The notes below the pieces were generated by a model, which had not been told where the DNA came from, searched no databases, and was given only the letters and a program-made list of their open reading frames with translations. Positions 10,743 through 22,265 of a stretch of DNA of 64,000 nt are shown here, piece by piece. Numbering within the stretch: position 1 is the stretch's first letter; each line of letters opens with the position of its first letter. The DNA is from Protea cynaroides (taxonomy: Eukaryota; Streptophyta; Magnoliopsida; Proteales; Proteaceae): assembly GCA_028583415.1 (NCBI GenBank), contig CM053268.1:21065923-21129922 (forward strand), in the 5' to 3' direction. The position numbers and the translations under genes are program-made.

Positions 10743-11816
10743 GAAAGTCACAGAGATGTGTGCCCCAATACGGATTCAAATAGAACATAAACAATATCGT
10801 TTTATGATCCTAGTTTATCCGGCCATGCAGCAGAATTAATCCAGAATCTCTGGACTTCATTACGTGAAAATAAGCATAAGGCCACTAGGAAAGCTATTTC
10901 TCAATTAACAAACTACATCTGTCACCTCGAACAGCAGGGGAGAGATAAAGATATTACATTTGGTGATTTCCTAGAATAACTTGAGACTCATCAAGGAACA
11001 ATGGCATGAACCTCCTCCAGCTCAATAAAAGGAGATACTCAAGAGGCAAAAAATTAGGCAAAAAATCTTAGTCTTACCTGAAGAAATCAAAGACAAAATT
11101 ATTGAAAAAATAAAAGAAATTGATTTTGAAACATGGTTGGTTGAATACCAACACCATTTCATTAAATATATGGGTGATCCATCAAAAAAAATAGAATCTA
11201 ATATGTTTAACATTACTCCAGTTGAACCAGGATTAGTATCCTGGCTTCAAGTGGATAGAAACAATACTGGTCAGTTAAGCTAACTACTAGGCATTGTCCG
11301 GTATGCCTTTCAATGTGCAGGGCAATCAACTTTTCCAAAAATTTGGATTAGGATTTATGCAACTCTGGCTGAACATGATGAGCAAGCTTATCATGCTTCT
11401 TATCAAGTTTGGTTTATAGCAGAAGTTGAAAATCTTGACTCCTTTACAGAAAAGTATGAATGGGTGATGAAGGATCTTTCTTGGACAAGAATGAAGTTAG
11501 AACAACTTTGTTCGGTACATGCACTATGCAATCTGGAATTTTCAACTAAACAGGTTCATCTTTGATGGAAGAATTATGGTTGTAAAACCAACAGGAATAA
11601 CCTGGTACATGGAGGAAAGAAAATATGATGAAAGTGAATAATGCTTTCAAAAATGATATACGAATGAATGGACACAAGCCAAATGTCATATGCTAGAAGA
11701 AACAAGAATTCTTTAGAAATCAACTCTTGGAGGATTCTTAGAACAAGATGATGATGTTCAGCACCCGTACGCTGGATCTGACGCGGTAGATACAAACTAA
11801 AAAAGCAATGGAGCAA
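10743..11816 (+). pseudogene. Decayed viral ORF downstream of RNase H
   Basis: Several open stretches in shifting frames read as plausible protein. Around 10805-10975 is a helical part with SLRENKHKATRKAISQLTNY. Around 11025-11280 is a charged helical part with LPEEIKDKIIEKIKEIDFET. Around 11285-11560 is a Trp- and Tyr-rich part. Stops at about 10978, 11281 and 11562 separate them. By position this would be the transactivator/inclusion-body gene of cavemoviruses and solendoviruses, but I see no diagnostic motif, so the function is not assigned. Confidence 0.4.
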
Positions 11817-12343
11817 CGTGTCCCTTTAGTGTATTGTCTTTTATAGTTTTGTCTTTTCTTAAGTTGTCCTTTATCTTTTGAATTCTATACAAAAGTTTAA
11901 AATTATGGGATGTATATCTTTCTACCTGTAAGGTTCATATTCAGTTGTCTAAATTTAAAAGTGGTTTGTATTCCGTTTCTCCGCCTATATAAGGAGATGA
12001 CTGCTGAATGTAAAAGGTAGAGTGTAATACAGAGAGTTGTATTGTGCAAGCACGCAGAGATATTATGTTATTCTGCTTCTATGATAAAAGAGTGTTTTTA
12101 GTTTTCAAATCTTCTTTGTGCCTTTATTCTGAAATTTTTCTCAAAGAATGAGTGAGAGTTAGCCTATACACGATCCGAACGTATGACGTGTCCTTAATTC
12201 TTTGCTGATAGGTCTGTTAAATAGGAGGTTGCAGAGGACGCAGGTAGGAAGAGTCGTTCTTCAGTGGACATCGATAATCTTTGGATTATTGTGTCGGTGG
12301 TCTCAAGTATAGGGCTTTAACTTATCTTTTTGTTTAAAGCTTC
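11817..12343 (+). promoter_or_regulatory. Viral intergenic region with TATA box
   Basis: No coding is seen. A strong TATA box, CTATATAAGGAGATG, lies at 11985-11999. It resembles caulimovirid pregenomic promoters, which have CTATATAAG just before a short AG-rich start region. A TGACG motif (as-1-like half) lies at about 12187, downstream of the TATA. Transcription would run toward the 141-aa ORF and the primer site. The assignment is by motif and position only. Confidence 0.6.
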
Positions 12344-12769
12344 ATGAATGTTAATTCTAATTCAGAATTAGTAGAAGTAAATAATAATCAAAATCGTCCC
12401 CACTCTCCAATAGAAGTAGGAACTACCGTAAACCAGTTCAATATAGAGCTGGGAGCTTCATCTTCTTTACTTGAAAATCTCAAGGTAGCTTCTGTTCAAG
12501 AACTTCTGACTTTGAAAAAGAAGTATCACCAGAAAAAACCTCAAGAAAAAAGAGAACCTTACAACTTAACAAAACCCAATACCCTCGAGAAGATAAGTCA
12601 TCTTCAAGCATTAGTTGAACACTTTCACGAGAATACCTCTCACTTAAAAGTAGGTCACGCTAGATCCATATGTCTTCGTGCTTTAATACGATTACGATAT
12701 GAACTAGAGAAAGAATTTGATAATCGCATAGGTGATATCTTGACAGAAATCAAGAGCGTGGACTCATAA
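12344..12769 (+). CDS. 141-aa ORF between viral promoter and primer site
   Basis: An uninterrupted 141-codon frame is rare in this decayed insert. The N-terminal third is polar and Asn-rich. A central Lys/Gln-rich helix (LLTLKKKYHQKKPQEKRE) is followed by a predicted coiled-coil or helical C-terminal half (ISHLQALVEHFHENTSHL, then RLRYELEKEFDNRIGD). No family is recognised. It lies about 350 bases after the TATA box and 50 bases before the tRNA-Met-like primer site, so it would sit in the leader of the pregenomic RNA. It could be a small ORF1-type viral protein. Confidence 0.45.
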   Translation: MNVNSNSELVEVNNNQNRPHSPIEVGTTVNQFNIELGASSSLLENLKVASVQELLTLKKKYHQKKPQEKREPYNLTKPNTLEKISHLQALVEHFHENTSHLKVGHARSICLRALIRLRYELEKEFDNRIGDILTEIKSVDS

Positions 12770-12821
12770 CTCACAGGGTTAGGGTGAGCAACTTCCGTTG
12801 AATTCTGCGAGCAAACCTTCC

Positions 12822-12842
12822 TGGCATCAGAGTCCTGGTTCG
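12822..12842 (+). other. tRNA-Met-like primer binding site of the pararetrovirus
   Basis: The 21 bases TGGCATCAGAGTCCTGGTTCG resemble the complement of the plant initiator tRNA-Met 3' end (TGGTATCAGAGC...), with one change in the first twelve bases besides C/T at the end, and the match continues into the T-arm. In caulimovirids minus-strand synthesis starts here, and by convention the circular genome is numbered from it. Confidence 0.65.
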
Positions 12843-13199
12843 AGCGATCTCCCAGTTCCGACCAATAAAGAGTGGCAGGTTACGTAAATTTAACAAAAAT
12901 CAAAAGTTGATACAACATGTCAACCTTTGCAGAAAAAACCAAAACAGAAATAAGTAGTGCTTAGAGAGAAAAAGACTTCTAGGTGATCCTCACCTGTGAT
13001 CCAAAATTCTCTCTTACCATTTGTTAGAAAAAAGAAATAAAAAACTTAGATATTTTGGTAAATTCCCTTAAGATATAGGTACTCCTCAGGGTTTACACAG
13101 ACCATTTCGGGTTTGACTCACACCCCTATCAAGACCTGAGGATGCCAAAACATGATAATTTTTGGCAGAGTTTGAATTCCAAGTGGAAGGAAGTTCTGA
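12843..13199 (+). other. Unassigned segment after primer site
   Basis: A short frame opens at about 12917 (MSTFAEKTKTEISSA) and stops after 15 codons. Further broken reading follows to about 13195. An AATAAA lies at 12865. It may be the start of the next viral ORF or leader, truncated by the LINE1 junction. Nothing else is recognised. Confidence 0.3.
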
Positions 13200-14269
13200 A
13201 TGATAGAAAAATATGATACAGGCCAATCAGACTTGACTCTCAATTCAAATAACTTTGAATGTTTTGCTGAATGCAAACTTCACTACGAAGAACATGGTTG
13301 TGAAGCGGACTCTCTGTGTCCTTCCCTCCCCGCATGCAACTTCACTTCAGATCTCAAAGGTTCTCTAACCAAGAAATTATTAGAAGTAGCTCGGATTTTC
13401 TCTGTTGACAGTCCCTCAACAATTCATCACTTCTCGTCGGCGAGGGTTACACCTGTGGGTGATTCCGGCATGGAAGGATCATTGGAAGCTCAACCGGCTG
13501 TTTCCCATGCAAGTACTGAGGCCAGCTCAGCAGTCTCTTAGTTGTCTGGGACCCACCACATGTCCACAGAAATCCGGTTTGATCCACCTAGCGATCTCTA
13601 TGGGACGCATGCGATAAATTTTGAGCCTAAGGGCAGTTGAGCATGATCGCTTCTCTCCTGTCACGTAGAAGGTGGAGTGCACGTTTGGATTTCCTTCACC
13701 ACCACTTCAAATTGCTCCAATGCATGACGCCCGAAGTGCACAAGTTGGTTCAGATCCCTCCCGGGGTAATCATTCCACTCACTTTTCTCTCTCTCAGCAA
13801 CAGCAAGAGGCCATTAAATTGTTATCTTTCTCGTAATCCGGATTTCGCTTCTGCTATACTTGACCTGGTGCCTCAGATTCTCAGAGATCCATCTCCAACG
13901 GACACATTGGGAAACCCTTCCACCTTCCCTCCCTCGACCCACCGTGGGTCTCTTCATCCCTCCTGAACAATCATCTGGTCTGTTGGGATCTCAGCTTTCT
14001 ACTGAGCTTGCACCTTTACCCCCTGTGGCCTTACCATCCTGGCCTGTTACTAATGATTCCAATCTTCCACATACTCAACTCATGTTACCTACACAGCCAC
14101 TGTCTCTCTGTTCTGAAGGTCTTTTTCAAATCATGGGTTCCTCATCTTCTCATTCTGCAAAACAAGCCAGGCTGAATCCTTTTCCTGCCGAAGAGTATGA
14201 TACTGATGCCGGTTCTTTTTTATGTTCAGGCCCAGTGGTGGCTGGGGACAAACAGCCCCACGGGCCCCA
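13200..14269 (+). pseudogene. LINE1, degraded ORF1 region
   Basis: Overlapping frames (13200-13541, 13637-13966, 13860-14273) lie immediately upstream of the LINE1 ORF2 start and are Pro/Ser/Leu-rich. No zinc knuckle or RNA-binding motif can be made out. By position this is the 3' part of the LINE ORF1, which encodes a nucleic-acid-binding chaperone in L1-type elements. The left boundary with the viral insert is not defined. Confidence 0.4.
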
Positions 14270-15441
14270 ATGAAGATCCCTAGTTGGAACTGCAGGGGTT
14301 TGGGGAATTCCACGGTAGTTCAACTTTGATCGTTGTTTAATCTCCTCCGTTCTGAGCAGCCGGATTTGATTTTTCTGATGGAGAATAAATTGTCTAACCC
14401 CAAATTTGACAGAATTTTCCGCAGCTCCGTTTTTACTTATGCTTGTTTGGTGGAAGCAACTAATACTTCTGGGCGTCTTGCTCTTTTGTGGAAGGATCCT
14501 TTATCGGTGGAAATCCTTTCTTCTTCTGACCGCATCATTGATTGTAAGGTCTCTTTGAACCACCATTTATCCTTCTTTCTCACCGGTGTTTATGGGGATC
14601 CTATGAGGGCTCGCCGGCATTTGGTCTGGGAACATTTGAAGAGCATCAGTGCTCAACGGAGGGACAAGTGGTGGTGCTTTGGCAACTTCAACTCCTACCT
14701 TTCATGGTACGAAAAAGAAGGTGGAAATAGGACAGGTAATAGGGATTGTTCTGCTTTTCGTAGCCTGATTGACGAATGCGGCTTGTTGGAGATTGACACA
14801 GAGGAAGACATCGGATTAGAGATTCCCACTCATAGACCTTTATTTACTTGGAATAACAAGGGTAAGGGTGGTAGCAATATTCGCATACGATTGGATTGAG
14901 TCTTTGCGAATGCTAGTTGGAGAACCAACTTCGTATCCGCAGTTGTTTTCATTCGGCCGGCTTCAAATTCCTATCATAATCCTATTGTTGTTGACACTTT
15001 TGGCGATAAAATGTCGCGGGAAGCGTCCTTTCCGCTTTGAAGCGATGTAAACTCGACACAAGGATTGCATAAAAGTTGTTGAACAATGCTGGTCTCCGTC
15101 CAACTCTGGTCAGGCTACCCATGCTATTCTGCATAACTCACAACACACTCAAAATACATTCAATGAGTGGAACAGAAAGGTCCTCGGGAAAGTCCAAAAT
15201 AATATTCAGAGATTGAAGAATCAATTGTTACAGCTGCAGTCCCAAACTGGTGATGGATTTTCTCAAGATCGGGAGGATGATATTATGAGATGTTTGGAAG
15301 AAGAGCTACTTAGAGAGGAGCATATGTGGAAGTAGAAAGCAAGAATTGATTGGCTTCAGCATGGGGATACCAATAGTGGCTTTTTCTTTGCTACTATTGT
15401 TCATCGGCGGTCTAAGAATCGTATCTTCCAATTGCAATTAC
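14270..15441 (+). pseudogene. LINE1 ORF2, endonuclease domain and linker
   Basis: ORF2 opens at the ATG at 14270 with MKIPSWNCRGLGN, the standard start of plant L1 ORF2. A TGA 19 codons later interrupts it. 14333-14899 then reads as an apurinic-type endonuclease: LIFLMENKL, then FFLTGVYG, then WWCFGNFNSYL (Asp of the usual GDFN is Asn here) and FTWNN. A frameshift at about 14898 and a linker with WLQHGDTNSGFF (15351-15391) follow. A TAG lies at about 15334. The endonuclease nicks the genomic target for target-primed reverse transcription. The domain is cut at 15441 by a solo LTR. Confidence 0.85.
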
Positions 15442-17513
15442 TGATGAATTTGATATGACACTGAGAGGGGGGGGCGAATCAGTGTTTAAAAATTCTCCTT
15501 AATTATTTACTGCTGTTCAGAGCTGATGGAGACCTAACTTTTCACACACACATAAGCACATGCAAATCTACCTCACTACCACTCAGTGGCCAGGTCTATC
15601 AAATTTGCACACTCATCCTACAAGTCATTCCACGCACTCCAAAATATATAGAAAAATAAAGACAGTCCACAACACAGGATATACATAGTTCACCAACACA
15701 GTGTGTGATGGCTAGTCTACGGAGTAATGCCCAACGGGCTCCGTATATACTCAATACACTTCTTTTTGCTGTCTACACTGCAGGGAGTACATACACCCAA
15801 TTTACCCAGCATAAAACTATGAGGGCACACATGTGCCAGGAATTCAGGTATCAAGTACCAGTGTTCAGCACACGCTGCACACCACGCTTAACCTACACCC
15901 ACGGGAAGCAAATAACAATTTTTTTTAGGCTTATAAATTTGTCTTACAATTTTTCCCACTAGCTAGGTATTCAACAATTTGCACCTACGCTACCATAAAA
16001 TAAATTGAAAGCATAAATAGATAGGGAATTGAAAAATCTCACAAACAATGTTTTCGAATGGCCAACAATATCTCTGAATCTTCACACTGCTCTCAGGTAC
16101 TCTCTAACAGTCTTCAATGATGATAGAGATAGATTCACAGAGCACACCTCATCCACAGGCTTCCAATCTCTTCAACACAACCCATAATCACCATGAATGT
16201 GAAAATAAAAGCTCTGCTGGCCTCTCATAGGGATTTAGCACTCCATTGATGCACAGAGAAGAAGTAATTGGTGATTGATCACTCCTACAAGCACGAAACC
16301 CTAGAAAAATCGTCTGTTAAGCTTCAAAACACTACTTTCAATTTTTCTCTCAATTTTTTCGACTCCCAACGGCGCCCAATGTATAAGCATCCAAAAATAT
16401 GGAAACTGCAACTTGAATTAACTGATTTGGAGTTCGGATGAAGAAGTTATGGCAGTTTGAAGTTTGACCAACCAAAACATTCAAAATAGAATCTTTCCTT
16501 TCATAACCGTGCACCCGCACCGCACCATAGCCGCGCCGCGCCGATGTGTTGTCACGTTCTGATTGGCCGCAGTAGAATCTCTAATATTCTTAAAAAGGCG
16601 GGATCTATCGTGGTTCGTCGGATCTGCATATTTCACGTCTGGCGCGATCGGATTCAATCTCGACGGTAAGATCTAGATCTGATCTGACATAGTACTGCAC
16701 ATGCGCCACACGGAATCAAGACGCCGTTTCAATATGATGCGGCGCAACTTATTATGTTGCAACCGACGAATCAAAAGACTCGCGATGGAATCTAGGCGGA
16801 ACCAATGAGATACACGTGAGCCCGCATTTTTCAGATCCATCCGATCTGGATCTTGATGATGTGGCTCATTCTGAGCCCTCCGAAAAGAATTTAAACATAT
16901 TTTATGATAATTTCAGCCTTCTCCCTCAACTCTTGATAATTGCAAAAAGACCCCTAAACAAATGTTTAATGATTTTTTTTTAGCGATCCGACGGAAACTG
17001 CGATATCTCTCTCATCCGATGTCGGAATTGAGTGATTCAAGTTGCGTTGGAAAGATAACTCGACGCTCTACATCTTTCCACTATCGGATTACCATGAACC
17101 TACTGCAGGACCCACCAACACTTTCTCTCTCTTCTTTCTCTCTCCTTATTCTCTCTCTACATCTTCTTTCTTCATGTAATGCTTCAGAATGCTGTAACAT
17201 TGCCTCATCATTAGAAACTTGGCAACATCATCAGAAATTGTGTCACATCACCAGAAACTATGCCACATCACCAGTGGGGTCCATAGACACTCTCTCTCAT
17301 CAAAATCAATGTAAAATCTCATTCAACTCATTGCAAGTCATCTGAAACACATGTAGAACACTGTAGAACATACAACGAAGTTGCCACATCTGTGCCACTG
17401 CACTAACATTCTCTCTCCTACACTGACACTCTCTCTCCTCATTTCTCTGACTGAATGCTCACAAACACTGTCACATCAGTCAAGTTGCAACAATGACAAC
17501 ATAAAGTCCAACA
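15442..17513 (-). mobile_element. Solo LTR of the element E family, inside LINE1
   Basis: The unit runs from TGATGAATTTGATATGACAC to AACATAAAGTCCAACA, the reverse complement of the element E LTR ends (TGTTGGACTT... and ...AAGTTCATCA). It is 2072 bp, against 2254-2270 bp for E. Exact 5-bp target duplications ATTAC flank it at 15437-15441 and 17514-17518. No internal domain is present, so it arose by LTR-LTR recombination. Removing it and one ATTAC rejoins the LINE1 reading. Confidence 0.92.
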
Positions 17514-17518
17514 ATTAC

Positions 17519-19466
17519 AACCCGGGGTGTGGTCTACTTCAGAAGTGCAGTTTACAAGGCATTCTTGGATCATTTTACTGAGGCATTTACTTCGGCGAGT
17601 CCAAATGTGTCGGATTTGGATGTTTCTCTCTCAAGTCCATTCGATTGTTGTAGAAGAGATGAATGATTTGTTACTTGCTGTGCCGACTGAGGACGAGACC
17701 GAAAGGGCCTATTTTGACATTGATCCTCTCAAATCTTCAGGGCCAGATGGGTTGCCACCCCTGTTTTTTCAAAAGTTCTGGAATAACACTTCTACGGATA
17801 TTATCAGGTTTGTCTTGGATTTTTTTTCTTCTAGATAGTTGCCGAATGATCTTAATTGCACTTATTTATGCTTAATTCCAAAGATTAAACGACCTGAATT
17901 TCTCCATCAATTCAGAACGATAAGCCTTTGTAACGTATGCATGAAGATAATTTCAAAATTATGGTGGGTCACCTTAGAACTGTGTTGGGAGATATTGTTT
18001 CTCATAATCAATCGGCTTTCATTATAGAACGAATGATTTCTGATAACCTTTTAATGCCCACGAATGTTTTTATTACATTAAGAAAAAGAAGAAGGGGAAA
18101 GCATACTTTTTAGCTTTGAAACTAGACATACAAAAGGCTTACGATCGGTTAGAATGGACTTTTCTTGAGAAGGTCCTGCTAAAATTGGGATTTGCTAATC
18201 ACTTGGTGAAGCTTATTATGTGCTGCATTACTTCTGTCACATACACCCTCATTATTAATGGTGCTGAGCGACATAGCTTTAAACCTACTAGAGGAATCTG
18301 CCAAGGCGATTCCTTGTCGCCGGCCTTGTTCATATTGTGTGCCCATGTTCTTCCCATGATTATTAAAGAGAAGGAGCTCCAAGGTGGTGATCGAGGCATC
18401 AAAATCAAGAACCGAACAGCACCTTTGACCTATTTATTGTCTATCGATGACTGCTTACTTTTCTTCCCGGCTAATTTGTCTGAACTTTTAAATTTGAAAA
18501 GCTGTTTGGATCTCTATTGCAGTGCTTCAGGGCAAAAAAATCAACTTCCAGAAATCTTGTTTTAGCTTCTCCCCTAGGACCCCAATGAAGTTTAGAAGAT
18601 GGTTTTCAAAGGTGCTAAAAGTTCCACATGGTGATGGCCCATCTCGTTATTTAGGGCTGCCAACGGACTTTGGAATCTCAAAAAAAAAAAGTTGTTTAAA
18701 GATAATATGGATCGCTCCTTGGCTTGGAAGCATAAATGGAAGGCCAATCTGCTCTCACATGCCGGTAAGGAAACCTTGTTGAAAACTGTGGTTTTACCAA
18801 TGACTAATTTTGTGTGCTCCCATTTTCCTTTACCCAAGCACCATATTAATACTCTAAGAAAGGCTGTTGCTGATTTCTATTGGAGTGATGGTTTTACTAA
18901 TCGTAAATTGCATTGGATTTCATGGGATTGCTTATGCTTGCCTAAGAACCACGGGGCCTGGGGTTGAGAGACCCATTGCTTCAAAATCAAGCCAAAATGG
19001 CTAAGCTTGCATGGAGAATTTTGATTAATCCAGAGGCACTTTGGGTTAAATTTTTGAAAGCAATCTTTCCTAACACTGATTTTTTGAATGCTCCTATAGG
19101 CAGCAATCCTTCATGGGCATGGAGAGGCATTGTTGAAGGTCGAAAAGTGTTGATTAAAGGTCTCATCTGGAAGGTTGGTTCGGGTTCTCAGATCAGGATA
19201 TGGGAGGACAGATGGGTTCCTTCTCTTCAAGGTAATATGATCACATCTCCAAAACCTATTTCATGTGATTTGGAGTATGTTTCTGATCTCATTGACATGG
19301 ATTTTTGATCTTGAAATATAGCTCTTTTGAGGGATTTATTTTGGCCAAATGAAGTGCAAGTGATCAGGAAAATTCCTTTTTGCATTTTTGAGGAATCAGA
19401 CAAGCTGATTTGGAAGGAATCGAGGAATGGTTTGTTCTCTGTCAAATCAGCCTACTATATGCTTTC
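17519..19466 (+). pseudogene. LINE1 ORF2, reverse transcriptase domain
   Basis: This is the L1-type RT. 17527-17838 reads KSSGPDGLPPLFFQKFW. 18116-18565 reads LDIQKAYDRLEW (first catalytic Asp) and GICQGDSLSPALFIL. The usual catalytic (F/Y)ADD box is LSIDD here. SRYLGLPTDFGI and the RVT-associated region follow to 19308, then WKESRNGLFSVKSAYYML of the zf-RVT domain ends at the element A insertion. Stops at about 17836, 18563, 18965 and 19306 and a frameshift near 18540 inactivate it. The second half of the zf-RVT domain resumes at 47965, 28.5 kb away. Confidence 0.9.
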
Positions 19467-22201
19467 TGTTGGACTTTGTGTTGTAATTGTTGGCAAATGG
19501 ACCAAGTATGATGAGAGAGAATGTCAGTATACCCCACTGATGATGTGGCAGTGTTTCTGGTGATGTGGCAGAGATACTGGTAGAGAGAGAATGTCAGTGT
19601 GCCCCACTGATGGTGAGGCAGTGTTTCAGGTGATGTGGCAGTGATACAGGTGATGTGGCAGTGTCTCGGGTGATGTGGAAGTGATACAGGCGATGTGACA
19701 GTGTTTATGGTGTTATGGCCTCTTTAGAAGAGAGAGAACAAAGAGAGAGAAAGAAGAGAGAGAAAAAAGTGGATGGGACCCACTATATTTTCCCAAGTTG
19801 TGGTATCTTCAGAAGAGAGAGAGATTAAAGAGAGAGATTGAAGAGAGAGAAGGAAGAGAGAGAATGAAGAGAGAGACTGTGGGTGGGACCCACAGGTGAG
19901 GTGGCGTTTCCACATGGCAGCAAGGCCACGACCATGTCACAGGTGGCACAGCGGCAGCCAACCCCGCAGCCAAGGCCAGCAAGGCCATGCCGCATGCCGC
20001 AGCCAAGGCCAGCAGTAGCAGCCAGCCCCTCAGCCATGGCAGCAGGGCCAAGCCAAGCATGGCCAGCACCAGCAGCAGACAGCATGCACAACCGCAAGTC
20101 GCAGCAAGGCATGCCGCAAGCCATGGCCGCCGCGGATGCTGGCTCGCATGCATGCCCGCTTGCGAATGTGCTTGCCCATGGCCTTCCCCCCCACAAGCCG
20201 CAAAGCACACCACATGTTCGTTTGATTTCCAGGAGAGAGAAAAACTCTCTGAAAACCAAACCCTGAAGTAATACTCGGACATGGTCTGGTTACAAAGGCC
20301 ATATCCACTTTTTTTGGGGGCATTTTCATCAAAATAAAAGGCCGAGATTCAAGATCTGTGGTGATATGATGAGCCATGCTCTTCAGATCCATATCTGACG
20401 GATTACAAAAAGGTGGGATCGTGTGTTTCTCGACAGTCGCATCAGGATCCACCCGTGTACACTCTGATTGGCTTGGCGCAAGATAAAAGAGTGTGCCGCA
20501 TTTCATGGTGATGGCACCTTGATCCAGCGCGGTGGACGTACAGTACAGCGGCACGACGGATCCTAATCAAATGGTTTTGATTAGTGTCGATCTTCGAGGA
20601 CTCGATCAAGACGATTAGAAGGCCCAGATACAATCCTGCATTTTCGCAGAGATCCAACGACCGATTATTAAAGATGCTTTGTCTGCCAATCACAAATCGA
20701 CAATGATTCTGTCTCTGTCAGCGTCGGCGCGGATACGGTGCTTCGCGGTTACATTATAAGGCATAAAAAATGCTGTTTGAAATGATCTCATTGGCCCACA
20801 TTGTTTTGGCCATAACTCAGCCATCCGATATCCAAATCTGATGGTTCAAATTTCTCCGAACTCATTTTGAAAATCCTATCTATTGAGACTGGTTTTGTCT
20901 TCGGTGAATGAGCTAAAAATTGAAAAATCAAAGAAGAAGGGAAAAAAAGAAGAGAGGTTTTAGGGTTTTTGTGTGTTGGGTGATCATTTAATTACCAACC
21001 ACCTCCTTCTTGCTCACTAATGGAGTGTTGAACACTTGTGAGAAGTTGGTGAAGCTTCGTTTTCATATATTAATGGTGGTTGGTTGTTTGTGTGGTTATG
21101 AGTTGAGCAAAAACTCGAGAATAAGGGCTTTGAAGAGAAAACAGTGAGTGTGGGGTGTGAAATGGCTTCTTGGAAGGTTTTTCGTGAGTTTGTATTGATT
21201 CTCTCTTTCACCAACCATCCAAGTATGTGTTAAGGTTTTATTGAGGAGTATTGACGAGTCACATTGGTAGTGTCCATTAATGGAGCAATGTTGAGCAAAG
21301 ATAAAAGAAAAGGGGGAAGAAGAGCATAGAAGAAGGATTTGTGTGTTCTTGCTTGAGTGTGTGCATTCAATCACTCACCAACCTCTTCTTTGACTGAAAA
21401 TGATACATTGAAGTGTTGTGAGAGATTGGTGGAGCCTCATTGACTATTTTGGTGATTGTTGGCCTGTGAAAAAGAGAGAGATGGTCTGTAAGCATGGAGT
21501 TGCCTGAGGAGCTTAGTTTTCCCAATATTGGGAGTTATGGGAGATTCCACTGAGCCACTGGAAACATCAGAGTCATCATCGAATGTCTGGAAACTATGGT
21601 TGTGAGATTCTCTAACTCTTTAATTATTCATTGCTTTCAGTATATGTATGCTAGTTGTAGGTGATTATGTTGAATGCCTACCTAGTAGGAAAAAATTATA
21701 GGGCATCATTATAAGCCCAAAATTGTTACTATTTGCTTCCCGTGGGTGCGGGTTAAGCATGGTGTGGGCAGCGTGTGCTGAGCACTGGCAGTTATAGCTT
21801 GAATTCTGGCATTGTTATGCCCTCTCAGTTTTATGCTGGGAAAACACAGGGTTCACTTTCTTGTCTTGTAAAAGATAAAAGTAGAGTATCGAGTATATAA
21901 GGAGCCAATTGGGCATTACTCCGTGGACTAGCCATCACACACTGTGGTGGTGAACCACGTAATATCCCTGTGTTATTATCTATTTTACTTTCCTGTCCAT
22001 TGTGAAGTGCGTGGAATGAATTACATGATGGGTGTGCAAATCTGGTAGACCTAGCCATTGAGTGATAGCGAGGTAGATTTGCATACGCTTATGTGTGTGT
22101 GACAATCTGGTTCATCATCAGCTCTGGGCAGCAAGAAAAGGTTAGGGAAAAAGTGTTCACACTGATTCACCCCCCCTCTCAGTGTCATCCAAGGTTCATC
22201 A
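19467..22201 (+). repeat. Element A 5' LTR
   Basis: A 2735-bp LTR, TG...CA. It contains GT-rich repeats of GTGATGTGGCAGTG around 19540-19700, GAGAGA tracts to about 19870, and a GC-rich repetitive segment at 19885-20235 built on CAGCCAAGGCCAGCA-like units that element E LTRs lack. The 3' end carries TGGGCATTACTCCGTGG (21908-21925), which is shared with E and the solo LTR. Reading frames of 94-174 aa in the GC-rich part on both strands are compositional, not genes. Confidence 0.88.
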
Positions 22202-22203
22202 AT

Positions 22204-22215
22204 TGGTATCAGAGC
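22204..22215 (+). other. Element A primer binding site
   Basis: TGGTATCAGAGC is an exact match to the complement of the initiator tRNA-Met 3' end, two bases after the LTR end at 22201. Confidence 0.93.
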
Positions 22216-22265
22216 ACCAGGCTCAGTGACAGCTAAATCAGCATCTGAGAGATCAGAGGGCAGCT

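Larger units (their letters stand above)
5167..13199 (+). mobile_element. Endogenous pararetrovirus, right copy (R), near genome length
   Basis: This is the plus-strand Caulimoviridae copy of about 8 kb, close to the size of a full cavemovirus or solendovirus genome. Order: coat protein, movement protein, protease, RT, RNase H, a zinc-knuckle-like C-terminal extension, a decayed downstream ORF, an intergenic region with TATA box, a 141-aa ORF, a tRNA-Met-like primer site and a short further segment. The circular genome therefore looks opened just upstream of the coat-protein ORF. All large parts carry stops or frameshifts. The right boundary, where LINE1 sequence begins, is uncertain (12.9-13.4 kb). 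Confidence 0.8.

Noticed and set aside
1..13199. Viral genome still able to act
   Set aside because: Every major domain in both copies carries stops, frameshifts or altered active-site residues, and no intact polyprotein is present.
19809..20554. Overlapping Ala-rich frames of 94-174 aa on both strands
   Set aside because: They lie in a GC-rich repeat within the element A LTR; all frames stay open because of composition, and the related E LTR lacks the segment.
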